Shown here in pieces: positions 45,118 through 57,714 of a stretch of 64,000 bases of DNA (positions are counted from its first letter, which is position 1; every line of letters begins with the position of its first letter). The DNA is from Anisodus tanguticus (lineage: Eukaryota; Streptophyta; Magnoliopsida; Solanales; Solanaceae), in the NCBI GenBank assembly GCA_034509755.1, contig JAVYJV010000048.1, forward strand, positions 1 through 64,000, in the 5' to 3' direction. A program made the translations under genes and the position numbers. Below the pieces are notes generated by a model. It was not told where the DNA came from. It did no database searches and was given only the letters and a program-made list of their open reading frames with translations.

Positions 45118-48100
45118 ATGAGTTTCTTAAAATTAAATTCTTTAAAAGTACCATTCTTTAATCATAACTTTGTAAGAAGATGTTATCATTTTGAAAATAA
45201 AGCTGTTTTTGGTTGTGAAAATCAAAAAAAAATTGATCTAGAAATAAATGTTAAAAGTTTTGATGAGAAACAATTATTAGATGAATTTAGAAGATCAGGT
45301 CATTTATTGGCAAGCATAAATCCTTTAGATGAAAAACGTTATTTACAAATACCTGAAAATGCAATTTTACTAAACTATTATTTGAAAAATCCTAGTTTAT
45401 TTAAAAATACTGATAATGAAGGTGGTAATATTGAAAGCCTAATAGAAAGTTTTAAATCTATTTATTGTGGTCAAGTTGGAATTGAATTTATGCATATAAC
45501 AAGTTTGACTGAAAGAGAATGGATTATGCAAAATTGGGAAGAAATAAACAAAAATTTTGAAGTAGAAGATGTTCTTAAAAATCGTATTGCAGAAATAATG
45601 ATAAAATCTGAAACTTTTGATGAATTTTTAGCACTTAAATTTCCATCTGTTAAGCGTTATGGAGGTGAAGGTTGTGAATCAATGTTAGTATTTTTTGATG
45701 AATTATTCAGACTTGCTGCAAGTACAAATCCGGCTACAAAAAAAAATTATTCTTCAACACAAAGCTCAAAGTTTCTAGAGTGTAATGAAAATACATTATT
45801 AAAAAATAAAATAACCGACATTGTAATTGGAATGCCACATAGAGGAAGATTAAATTTTTTGTCAATTTTAAATCAATTTCCAGAAGTCATTATGTTCTCT
45901 AAAATGCTAGGAAAACCTGAATTTAATTTAGAAGAAGTAGATGGTTTATCTGGGGATGTTTTATCTCATTTATATAACACTGTTAATTTACAGTACAATG
46001 AACAAGGAAATATTATAAATGACCAAACAAACATTAAAGTTAACTCTTTAAGCAAACTAGATATTCTAGAAAACAAAGATGTCAAATCAATCGGAAAAGT
46101 TCATGTGTCCTTATTGCCTAATCCATCTCATTTAGAAGCAATTTGTCCTGTAGTTTCAGGTAAAGTTAGGTCAAAGTTATTAAATAAAAAACTACCACCA
46201 TACTACAAAAGTGAAAATGAAAATAATTCAGAATATCCAGTGTTATCTGTTCAAGTTCATGGCGATTCTTCATTTTCTGGCCAAGGAATAATTTTTGAAC
46301 AATTACAGTTCAGTCAATTTCCTCATTTTAATAACTATGGAACAATACATTTAGTTGTAAATAATCAAATAGGATATACTATTGAAGGTCGAGTACGAGA
46401 TGGGCCTTTATCATACACAACTAATGTTATGAAAGCAGTTGATTGTCCAATCATTCACATTAATGGTTCAAAACCTGAAGAGTTAATAAAATCAATAAGA
46501 TTTGCTTTAAAATACCGAGAAAAATTTCATAAAGATATACTTATTGACTTAGTATGCTATAGAAAACATGGACATAATGAGTTAGATGATCCAACGTTTA
46601 CAAACCCAGTTTTGTATAAAAAAATAAATGATAGAAAACATAGTATTCCAATAGAATTCGCAATCAAAATTTGTCAAATGAATCAAAAACAAATAGATGA
46701 TATAAAATCTAGTTACATTGAACATTTAAATGATCAATTAGAAAAAGTAAAAAACTTTAAACCAGAAAATAGCTTTTTAAAAGATAATTGGTCAAAATTA
46801 AAATTTCCTAAAAATAATATTATTGAAAATTGGAATACGGGTATAAATAGTCAAGTTCTAAGATACGTAGGTTTAATGTCAATGAATGTTCCAAAAAATT
46901 TTAATCTGCATAAAAACTTAACAAGAATTTTTCAAAATAAAACTGAAAAAATAAAAGCTGGTACAAAAATTGACTGGGCGTTAGCAGAATGCTTTGCTTT
47001 TGGATCTTTACTTTATCAAGGTTTTAATATTCGATTATCAGGACAAGATGTTGGCAGAGGTTTTTATTAAAATTTTTTTATAATTTTAGATTCAAATTAA
47101 TTTTTTAAATTTTTCTAGGAACTTTTTCGCAAAGACATATGATGATTGTAGACCAAAAAACTGATGAACCTTATGTTCCTTTAAATGCACTTTCTTATTG
47201 TGAAGACAATGAAAGTTTTTTAAAAAACTTCTACAAAAGTGATGAAAAAAATAAAATAAACTTTGAATTAGATTTTTCCAATTGTAAAAAAGATGATAAA
47301 ACTGGAGAATTAGAAATAGCTAATTCAATTTTATCAGAAGAAGCTGTTTTAGGATTTGAATATGGGTTTTCTTTAGATTCACCTAATAATTTAGTTATTT
47401 GGGAAGCCCAATTCGGAGATTTTTTTAATGGAGCTCAAATAATTTATGACACATTAATTTCTTCTGGAGAAGCTAAATGGGGTTTACAAACAGGCTTAGT
47501 TTGCCTTTTACCTCATGGTTATGATGGAGCTGGACCAGAACATTCATCTGCTAAAATTGAAAGGTTTTTACAATTGACCAATTCATCACAAACAAAATAT
47601 GATAGTGATTTAATTAATCTTGAAATTGCCTATCCTTCAACACCAAGTCAATATTTTCATCTATTAAGAAGACAACTTTTAAGAAATTATCGTAAACCGT
47701 TGATTATATTTAGTCCAAAAACTTTACTTAGACATCCAAATTGTATAAGTAAAATTGATGAATTCGAAGAAAATACTTTTTTCAAAAAAATATTAGTTGA
47801 TATACCTAAAAAAGAAACTATCAAAAAAATTATTGTATGTAGTGGTAAACATTATTATACAATCAAAGAACATATGCTTGTCAATAATATAAACGATGTT
47901 GTAATAATTCGTATTGAGCAGCTTTCACCATTTCCAGCAGATGAATTAAAAAAAATATTTATAGATCAATTTTCAAATGTTAAAAGTATGTTTTTTTTAT
48001 TTTTCAATAATTATAATTTTAATTTAAATTAATTGATTTTTTTTAGACATAATTTGGTCACAAGAAGAGCCAAGGAATTGTGGAGCTTGGGACTTTATAA

Positions 48101-48294
48101 ACACTAGATTTAAAAACTTATTTAATCTCAATGTAAGTAATAAAAAATAAATAAATTTAATAATTATTAATTGTTTTCATTTATAGCTAAAATATTGTGG
48201 TAGAGAAGTGTCTTCAACTCCTGCTGTAGGTATTGGAGAAATAAATAAAAAAGAAGCTGAAAAAATATTACAAGACACGTTTAGTAAATTATAA
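45118..48294 (+). CDS. DHTKD1: 2-oxoadipate dehydrogenase E1 component (DHTKD1), 1000 aa
   Basis: Thiamine-diphosphate-dependent mitochondrial E1 enzyme that decarboxylates 2-oxoadipate in lysine and tryptophan degradation. Four exons: 45118-47059, 47119-47985, 48047-48132 and 48187-48294. The first 20 residues (MSFLKLNSLKVPFFNHNFVRR) are basic and amphipathic, a mitochondrial presequence. Conserved blocks: RYGGEGCESM, GMPHRGRLNFL, LLPNPSHLEA, the ThDP/Mg site HGDSSFSGQG (from 381) with VVNNQIGY (N415-N416), RKHGHNELDDP, RLSGQDVGRGTFSQRH, SEEAVLGFEYG, WEAQFGDFFNGAQ, HGYDGAGPEHSS and the C-terminal IWSQEEPRNCGAW. Similarity follows DHTKD1 rather than OGDH along the whole length, including the short N-terminus. 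The length exceeds the human protein (919) through Lys/Asn-rich insertions near residues 200-225 and 330-350. Confidence 0.95.
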
Positions 48295-49463
48295 TAGAGT
48301 TTACAAATTAATTATTATAGTTTTCTATTAGATAAATTTGATTTATTTTTTAATTTTTAGTAACCAACATTAAAACCTTGGAAATTAAGGAAAAGATATT
48401 AAAGACTTAAATTTTCCTTAAAAATTTTTATAAATACTTTTCACTCAAGCACAATTTTTCTACTATTCTTCAGTAAATTGAAAAAAACGTTTCAACAAGC
48501 TTATTAATTTTATTAACTTATTAATGATATTGAAATAAAAGAATATTCAAGTTAAAAAATAAATTTTTTGTTTACTTTTGATAAAAAACTTAATTATTTT
48601 TAAAACAACTTTATAATTATCTAATTCTTCCTAAAAAACTTGATATTTAAATTAACAACAAAGTTTTTTACTTAGATTTTCTACTTTAAACTCATTTCTC
48701 TAAGTTTAAATATTTTTTAGACAAATTAACTTGGCTTAATTTAAATTTTTGAATTTAATTTTATAAGCTTATTTTTATCAAAAAAAATTTTCTTCATTGA
48801 GAAAACTAGAATCTCTCAAAACATTTAAAAATTTTCTATAAAAAAAAAACTTCAATCACCAGCTAAGAGAATATTATTAAAATCTCATCTCAATTTAATA
48901 AAACTTCAGAGTTTTTTAACATACACAAGCTTAAAGTGAAGTTAAAAAATAAAGCAAATTTTCAAATTTAATTTTCAAAAATTTTGAGTATCTTTTTTAA
49001 GTTTTTGAATATTTTCGAACTTAGTTTTCTTTCTTACTTATTAATAATATAAATTGTTTTCTTCATTTTTTTAAATTTTTTCTAGTTTATTTTAGCTAAT
49101 TAGAATTTAAGTAACGAATTTTTAAAATACGCGCTAACTTGTTTTTGAAGGGTGTTTTATTTAAAAACTTAGTAATAAATTAATTTTTTTTTCTATTAAA
49201 ATTGATATTTTGATAAACTAAAAGGAAAAAAATTTAAAATAAGCGCTTGACGTTTATTTCGAATTCATTAATAATTTCAAGAGTATCTAAAGTTATAAAT
49301 AAAATTCTGAACTAAATTACAAATTTTTGTAAAAATAGCAGTCAGCTGTTTATATTTTCCTCCAAGTTTTGTTTTGCTGCTTTAAATTTGAAAAAGTTAA
49401 AATAATTAAATTAATTTTTTTTGATTATTTTAAATTAGTTCTATTTTTTTTTTAATTATTATA
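48295..49463. other. Intergenic upstream of PI4KA
   Basis: AT-rich. The E-box context gtCAGCTGtttat (CAGCTG at 49343-49348) lies about 120 bp before the PI4KA ATG and resembles the motif upstream of the BIR gene. GC-containing words (acgcgct near 49130, agcgcttgacgt near 49243) also mark the probable promoter. No gene seen. Confidence 0.45.
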
Positions 49464-52400
49464 ATGAATCTTTCTAATGAAAGAAGATTCTTTTTTACTG
49501 GTATTAAAAGATTAGCATCTAGTCTTTCAAGGTTAAATCCTACTCCTGAACATGAGGTAATTTAATAAACTTTTTTTTTTAACTAGAATTAATAAAAATT
49601 TTTATTTTAGTTCAAAAAATTGTTTAATTATTGTCCAAAAATTAATCTTTTAAAATTTGATCAACGAGATCAAGATGCAATTGTTGCTTTAGGGATATAT
49701 TTCATTAAATCAAATTTTCAGGTAATCTAAATAAACTTGAAAAAAAAAATTAATCTTAGTATTTCTTAGCATCAAAATATTATCATTCCATATTTATATA
49801 AAGTTTTAGATAAATTAACTGATATTGTTTGGGTTGAAGAAAAAATCAAAATATACGAAACAGATAGTAAGTTATTAAAGTTTAATTTCGAAATTTTATT
49901 TTTTTATTTTTATTAGGAATTCCGGTACCCGAGCGTTTTAGTTTTGTTTTTAACACTTTGTTAAGTGATATCGCGTCTTTTAATGAAGAAATTTCATTAG
50001 AAATAATAAATCGTCAAATAAAATTGTTATCAAACTTAAGTAATATAATTCAAGATTCTTTTAAAAAAACAAAAAACTATGAGAATCAAGATCGAAGTAA
50101 GCTAATTTTCAAAAATTTTTTTCAAATTTTAAGACATTTATTCCTTTCCAGAAAATCTTTATAAAACAATAATTCCAATTTACTTGGGATCTTCAAGAGC
50201 TATTGGGAGAACAACTAACACCAATGTTCCTTTGTTTTTACAAATTTTTCCTTTACAACAAACTAATTTAGATATAAATTTAAATTCTAACTTTGAAAAT
50301 TCTTCATCTTGTGATAGATCATATAAAAAAGATGAATCTTTAGAAATATCTAAATTAAATAATGATAATAGTTTGACAATTCCTACAAGTGTTACTTGGA
50401 CAAATAATTTATCATATAAAGATGCAAATAATTTCGCAGATTCTTTAGATCAATCTTCTCAAACTAGTCAATCATTAGCAAATACCCCAAGTTCAGCCAC
50501 AATCAATAAAGAAGCTTATATTTTTTTTTATAAACTTGGATTATGTTTTAGCCAATATCGAAGATTCAATGATATAAACTTTGCTTTATCTTGTAATCAA
50601 AAAAGTCTGAATTTCAAATTTAAGCATATAAAAACTGTTTTAGATATCGCAAAAAAAATACTCCAAAAAGAAAATTTGAAACAACTAGATTCAGAATCTT
50701 TAGATATTTTTTTAAACCATCAAAATGGTTTATTTCCATACAAATCAATTAGTGAAATTTTAACTTACGTTACTGTTAATTTATTAAGAGAATTATTAAC
50801 TAAATTAAATGATTTACCACTTTCATTTACAAAAGAAGTTGAAGGTTTTGTTAAATTATTATATTTTGCTGGTCAAACTGATTTGATTTCAAAAAACGAA
50901 TTAAAAGATAATTTTATAAAAAATTCAGATAATTTTGATGAAAGTGAAGATTCTTTTAAAAACACAAACAAAAGTAAAGTTATACCAATAAATGTTTTTA
51001 AAGTTAATGTGAATATAAATTCTGCATGTGTTGATTTATTAGTCTGGTCATGTTTTGATGAACAATCAGCAGATTCTTTGTGCAATACTTTAACTGAAAA
51101 AATAAATGCTCCTTATAATCCTCATGTTGTCTATTCTCATCTTCCTTTATTAACAGTTTGTTTAGATGGACTTGGTATTATTGGTAAAAAATTTAATAAT
51201 TTGTCAGACACTTGTATAACAGCTTTAACAGATTTTATTATTAATCCATCACCAATTTTGCTCAAACTTTATAAGCAATTTGAACTGAATGCTTTGAATA
51301 AAGAAAATAGCTCAGGAAATTTAAATATAAATCGCAATGGTCACAAGTTTTCAATAATGGTTAGTTCATCATCTAATGATCAATTTAAACAACAATTTGG
51401 ATTTCAAACTAATCCTAATCAAAATGATTCTACAAATAAAATGTTGAATTCAAAAAATAATTTTGTAAATGTTTTTGAGCAGTTGAGAACAAGAGCAATT
51501 AATTCTTTATGCTTAGCATTAAAAACTGGGTACAAAGAAAATGAACATTGTATACAAGCTTTCATTGCTTCAATGAGTAATCGTTTATTTCAAGCTGAAA
51601 GATCTTGTCTAACTTACACAGAAAATGACATTGAAAACGAAAAAAACCAAGATAAGCAGTTTGAAAATAAAAATTATGATTCAAAAATTAAAGAATCTAA
51701 AATTAACAATTACAACTCAAAGTATTATGAAAATTTAAACTCAGAGTTAATTTCAATTAACACAATTGTAAGTTTAGGTAAAATAGCTGTACAGTTAGTT
51801 GATATACCAAAAACAACAGAATCAGTTTTACAGTTTTTTCAACAAAGATTTTGTCGTCCTCCTTCATTTTTAGATGAATTAATAACAGACCTACTTGGTG
51901 AAATGTTAATTGTAACAAACAAAAATCAAGATGCTCATGTTTTTGACGAAATCATGAAGATGTTCAGTTTAATTACTATTCAATCTAGTTCTTCTTCTTA
52001 TTCTTCAACAAATGATACAATGAATAACAAACTTATGAATTTAAATTCAAATTGTAATAACTATCGTCATATCGGTTTACAAGCAGTGAAAACTTTACTA
52101 AATGTAGCATGTAGAATTGAAGGCGAAGAAGAAAAAATTGAATTATTGGTTAAGTTGTTAGAATTATTTATTCAATTAGGATTAGAAGGAAAAAGAATAA
52201 GTGAAAAATCGAATCAGTTAGCTTTAAAAGCATCAAGTTTAGCAGGTAGCCTAGGTTTTTTAATACCAATTATATCAAAACTTTTGACACGTTTACCTGT
52301 TATAACAAATCCCAAACCAAAGTTACAAAAATTGTTCAGAGATTTTTGGCTTTATTGTGTAGTTATGGGTTTCACAACAAACTCATCTCTTTGGCCTACT

Positions 52401-55400
52401 GAGTGGTATAATCATGTCAAACTAATAGCAGCTAAATCTCCTCTTATAAATAAGTCTCAGCATTTAAAAAGTGAATTACTTTATAATACTGCAATTAGAA
52501 ATGAAACTGTTAGTTTACCTGAGTTGAATGAAATAAGAAACCAAATTTTAATAGATTTAGATTCACATTCCGGAAATAATTCAGAAGTATTTAGTGTTGT
52601 TAATAAATTAAATTTTGCACAATGTACATTTTTATTGAGTGTTTGTAGATTAGAAGTTTTTCGCGTTCAGAATCAAATTAATGGAAGATCTCCACAATTA
52701 GTTATCTTTCAGTATTTAGAAGATCCTACGATAGAAAAAGATAAAGATGGAATGTGGGTTTGTATGATGCAAGTTGCAAACAAAGTTTTTAAAGTATTAT
52801 TACAAGTCATGGAAAATAAGCCAAAAAATAAATTTAGAGATGAAGAATTAGAAGACTATGCTATATTTCTTTTGATCAAATTTAATCATCGAGACAAAAA
52901 GATAAGGAGAGTTGCTGATAAATATTTGAGTAATTTAGTTGATAAGTTTCCACATTTATTATGGAGTTATAAAGTTTTAACAACAATGTTAGAGATTTTA
53001 AATGTTTTAGGAAAATCTTTAAAACTAGATATAAATGAAGAAAATTTTGAAATGAAACTTGATAAAATTCCATATACTATTCATTGTGCAGAAACTCAAG
53101 ATGTTAGACAAGCAATTGATAGTGATTTTTCTGCTAGATGTCAAGGTATTATTTTAGAAGCTATGAAATGGGCACCTAACATAACACGATCTCATTTAGA
53201 ACAGTATTTAACAAATCATGAGAAACTTTCTAACAATTTAAACACACACACTGGAGTTAGTTTAGCGATTGAAATTATTGGGAATACTGATTTTGTTACA
53301 AATTTAAGTATTAGGTCTAGATATATTGGAGAAATAATGGGAATATTAAGTTTAAACTTGCTTAACACTAAAAAGAATGATTTTTTAATGATAAATTCTA
53401 TTGCTAATAAGTTAGAACTAAATGATGATAGTCGTTTTAATTTATTACCAAATTTAGAACTTTTTGTTGAATCTTTGTTGAGTAAATTTGAATACTCCTG
53501 CAAGCAAAAAGATATTAATTTGCACAAAGACATTGTTTATAAAATCAGTGCTCTTTTAATTGTTGATACAACTAATAATAAATATAATCGTAAACTACTT
53601 CAAAGTTTATGTTGGGCTCCAGTTTTTCTTTTTCACGAAGAAACAATTGACTCTGTTATTGATTGCTGGAAATGGGTACTAAGTGCTAAACCAGATTTAG
53701 AATTAAAATTAATTCAAGAAATTGTTTCTGCTTGGAATTGTACAGTTGATAAAAATCTTGGTATTTTCACTTTAAACTCAGAAGTAGGTAATTCTTATCT
53801 TTCTAATATAAAAAAATCAAAGCCTCCAGAAATTGGAGCTCATGGACAATGGATAAAATTTTTTATGGAAAGAATCGAAACAATAAAATATTGTTCAATG
53901 GATCAAGCTGAATTATTTGCTAATATGTTACATAAAAGTTTTTCAATTTCAATAGGTTTAAAAAAAAGTTATTCAAGACATGTTATTATAGCTGGAGCAA
54001 GATTTCAGCTACTTTTTTGTGCACTTAATTTAGTACAAGGAGATATTCTTTTAAAAACTATAAGCAAATCTGTTTTAAGAGAAAGAATATATTCTACAGC
54101 TCTAGATTATTTTTGTTCACCTCAAATGATACCTATGCAAAGAAAAGATAAGTTAAAAGAAGATGCTCAAAAATTAATAAAATTTTGGCAATGTCTTCAT
54201 TCTGATAAAAAATATTTGAGAAATTCATTAGTTAATGAACAACAATTGCCAGATAATTTAAGTATAACGGGTTCAAATTTAGTTAGTAGCTTTGAAATAA
54301 GAAGTTCAGACTATAATTTAGCTTCATTAAGTAATAGTAATAGTTACAATTACAATACAGTTAATAGTAACAACTCAACAACACTTTTGAGTAATAATAA
54401 TACTTTAACAAGATCAACTCCAACACCTACTGGTTGGATTAATACAATGCCTTTGACAAGTAATGTTTCAGAAAGAAGTTTTAATACACAATCAGTAAAA
54501 AATCAAAAAACTTCAAAAGCAATCACTAGTTTCAATAACTCAAACTCAAACGAATTCTTCATCAAAGATTATTTAAGAAAAAGAAATTTAATTTTAGGAC
54601 TTCTTTCAGTAGAAATAGAATATTTTTTAACTTTTTTTGATGCTTTACAAACAGAGCATAAAATAGAAGGTGAAAATTCGATAAGTACATGGAGAGCTCA
54701 TAGTTTTACAGAAAGAACTTGGAAAGAAACTGTTAAACTTGCTTGGGAAATTTCACCTGTTCTTGCAGTTTATTTACCTTGTCGTTTCAAAACTTCTGAT
54801 GCTGTAAAAAATGAAGTGTCACGTCTAGTCAGAGTATCTCCTACTTTAGTTTCCCATTTACCCGAAGCATTACAATATTTGGTTACACCTGACAGTATTT
54901 TAACTGAACAACCAGAAATAATACACATTCTAAATTGGAGTTTGGTTTCTCCTATTCAAGCATTGAGTTTCTTTAGTAGACAATATCCTCCACATCCTGT
55001 TACAGCTCAATATGCCATAAAAGTTTTATCATCTTATGAACCTGATGTTATTTTATTTTATATTCCTCAAATTGTACAAGCTATACGGTATGATAGTATG
55101 GGCTATGTAACAGAATTTATTAAACAAACAGCAAAGCGTTCACAGTTATTAGCTCATCAATTAATATGGAACATGAAAACAAATATGTTTAGAGATGAAG
55201 AATCTTTAGAGCCAGATACTGAATTACATGATTCTTTAAGTCATTTAATTGATTCAATAGTAAATGATCTATCAGGTAATGCCTTAAGATTTTATCATAG
55301 ACAATTTTCCTTTTTTGACGATGTTACATCAATTTCTGGAAAGATAAGAAGTTTTCCTAAAGGAAAACAAAGAAAAAATGCTTTAATCGATGAGTTACAA

Positions 55401-56723
55401 TTAATCAGATTAAGAAAAGGTTGTTATTTACCGTCAAATAGTGAAGCTTTGGTTTTAGATATCGATAGAGATTTTGCAGTTCCTTTACAAAGTGCTGCTA
55501 AGGCTCCTTTTTTATCTCGTTTTAAGGTTAAAACAATGGCTTTTAATGAGTTAGAAAACTTTGCATTAAAAATTGAAGAGAAAAATGACCTATCAGAATC
55601 GAATGACAATAAAATTGAAAAATGTGAAAATTTAACTAAAAATGTTCAAAATTGTTCAGGAAAAATGATTAACTCAAAAAGTGAATTAAAAGACGAAAGT
55701 TCTGACAATACTAATTCGGAAAATTTAACCAGAACAAGCTTTGATGACGAAGAAGAAAGTAATTTAGATGAAATATGGCAGTCTGCCATTTTTAAAGTTG
55801 GAGATGATGTTAGACAGGTAAGAATCATTAAACTTATTGTTGATCATTTTTCTTATTAAAATTTTTAAGGATATGTTGGCTTTACAAATAATACGTTTAT
55901 TCAAATCTATATTCGATGATGCTGGTTTAGATTTGTATTTATTCCCTTATAATGTTGTGGCAACTTCTCCTGGGGTAAGCTATGATAACTAAAATTAGTT
56001 TCATTTTATTTATTTAATCATTTCTTTTTAGTGTGGCATTATAGAATGTGTCCCAAATGCTAAATCAAGAGATCAATTAGGAAGAGTTACAGATTTTTCT
56101 TTATATGATTATTTTTTGAAAACTTATGGACCTGAAAGTTCTGCTAATTTTCTTACCGCTCGTAATAATTTTATAAAATCAATGGCTGCTTATTCAGTAG
56201 TTGGTTATTTACTACAAATAAAAGATAGACATAATGGTAACATAATGATTAATAATCAAGGACATATTATTCATATAGGTAAAACAATATTTTGTTATAA
56301 ATAAGTTTTTTATATTTTAAAAAATTAAATTTTACAGATTTTGGATTTATGTTTGAATCTTCACCTGGTGGTAATTTAGGTTTTGAACCAGATATAAAAT
56401 TAACAGATGAAATGGTATCTGTGATGGGAGGAAAAATGGAAACACCAGCTTTTAAATGGTTTATTCAATTATCAATTCAAGCTTATCTTGCTGTTAGACC
56501 TTATAGAGAACAAGTTATAAGTTTAGTCAGTTTGATGCTCGATACAGGATTACCTTGTTTTAGAGGCCAAACAATCAAGCAATTAAGAGAAAGATTTAAA
56601 CCTAATTTAAGTGAAAAAGATGCTGCAAATCATATGTTAAAAATAATTAGAGATTCTTTCCTCAATTTCAGAACTCGTACCTATGACATGATTCAATATT
56701 ATCAAAACCAAATACCTTATTAG
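49464..56723 (+). CDS. PI4KA: Phosphatidylinositol 4-kinase type III alpha, 2294 aa
   Basis: Makes PI4P at the plasma membrane in complex with TTC7 and FAM126. Eight exons: 49464-49556, 49611-49721, 49770-49866, 49917-50096, 50152-55817, 55870-55974, 56032-56278 and 56338-56723; introns are 48-63 nt. The N-terminus reproduces the family start (RRFFFTGIKRLA, RDQDAIVALGIYF, YLGSSRAIGR). A very long helical solenoid follows; the PIK accessory domain lies around 1690-1880 (SWRAHSFTERTWKETVKLAW is in the linker). In the kinase domain the segment KVGDDVRQDMLALQI (2042 onward) precedes the catalytic loop KDRHNGN (D2149, N2154) and the metal site HIDFGF (D2167). The end, TYDMIQYYQNQIPY, matches the conserved C-terminus. 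It is longer than human PI4KA (2102) through Ser/Asn-rich insertions. Exon 5 alone is 5666 nt. Confidence 0.96.
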
Positions 56724-56969
56724 GATTTTAATTTTGAAATTCACTTTTGAATTTTTGTTAAGTATTGCAATTAAATTAGAAGTTTTTATTTGTTAAAATT
56801 TTGACATTCAAAAGTTTTTAGTATTTAGTGGTTTTAAAAAACTTTTGAAAATTTGTAATTTTGTTTTTGTTATTTGAAAAAAGACAAAAGTTTTATGGCC
56901 AAAAAAATAAAATTTTATTTTAACTATAAATTGTTTTTATTATGAATTTATTTAAATGATAAAAAATGA

Positions 56970-57449
56970 TTATTCAACATCCATGCTTTCTGGCATTCCT
57001 TTATTTTTTTGATTAATACCTCTATAACCAAATCTTGGTTTCCATTTTTTTTCATCATCATCCCAAACAAGTCTTTCTTTCTTTTTCTTAACTATTCCTT
57101 TTTTTTTAGAAAACTTTTCCCACTTAGTTTCTGGTTTGGTCATATATTCAAGCATTCTTGGAATTTTTATTTGATTTTCCGGTAAATCTATAAAATTATC
57201 ATTTGATGGTCTTTCCATTGACCATATTTTATTGATAAACAATTGAGTTAAATCTCTTGCACGTTCATTAATATATTTTGAATTATCTTGACTAAGTTTT
57301 TGTGAATCTAACTCATTCAAATCTATTATAGCCAAATTACCAACATCATACTGTACACTTGACTCATGAATATTTTTTACTGAAATAGCTTCTTTAGCTT
57401 TTAATTCATTTTTATCAACTTTATCTAAAATTTCTTGAACTTTATTCAT
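56970..57449 (-). CDS. RRS1: Ribosome biogenesis regulatory protein RRS1, 159 aa
   Basis: Nucleolar factor that with RPF2 brings the 5S RNP into the pre-60S subunit. A single exon begins MNKVQEILDKVD. Family motifs in order: VQYDVGNLAIIDLN (about 33-46), ARDLTQLFINKIW (about 64-76), the basic IKIPRMLEYMTKPETKWEKF (about 93-112), a Lys-rich nuclear-type stretch KKKGIVKKKKERLVWDDD, and KWKPRFGYRGI near the end. It lacks the long C-terminal extension of the vertebrate protein (365) and is shorter than yeast Rrs1 (203), keeping essentially the conserved core. It is transcribed divergently from NDC80 across 265 bp and converges with PI4KA (246 bp between stops). Confidence 0.93.
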   Translation of the reverse strand: MNKVQEILDKVDKNELKAKEAISVKNIHESSVQYDVGNLAIIDLNELDSQKLSQDNSKYINERARDLTQLFINKIWSMERPSNDNFIDLPENQIKIPRMLEYMTKPETKWEKFSKKKGIVKKKKERLVWDDDEKKWKPRFGYRGINQKNKGMPESMDVE

Positions 57450-57714
57450 TTTTGTCTATTTTATTTAATAACTTTTAATATTTAAAACCACATTTATATT
57501 TTGAAAAATAAAACTGCATGCTTGTGTTTACAAACTTTAAAAACTCAGAAAAAGGGAGCGTTTATAAAAAAAATCTGTTTCAAATACAAGCGCCATCTAA
57601 GTTTTTATTAAAAAAAAAGAAATTTTTAACCGTTTTATTTTTAAACGGGCGCTTTTAATGAAAGTTTTTGAAAATTGTTTTTATTTTGAATAAAATTAAT
57701 TTAAAGAGTGAAAA
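57450..57714. promoter_or_regulatory. Shared divergent promoter region of RRS1 and NDC80
   Basis: Only 265 bp separate the two ATGs. This segment has a raised GC content, with caagcgccatct (about 57588-57599, resembling a YY1-type site) and aaacgggcgctttta (about 57640-57655, which on the other strand resembles an E2F site, aagcgcccg). The motif assignment is by resemblance only. Confidence 0.5.

Noticed and set aside
49958..50164. Separate short gene before PI4KA
   Set aside because: It is exon 4 of PI4KA read through its donor at 50097; the join to 50152 restores the family sequence.
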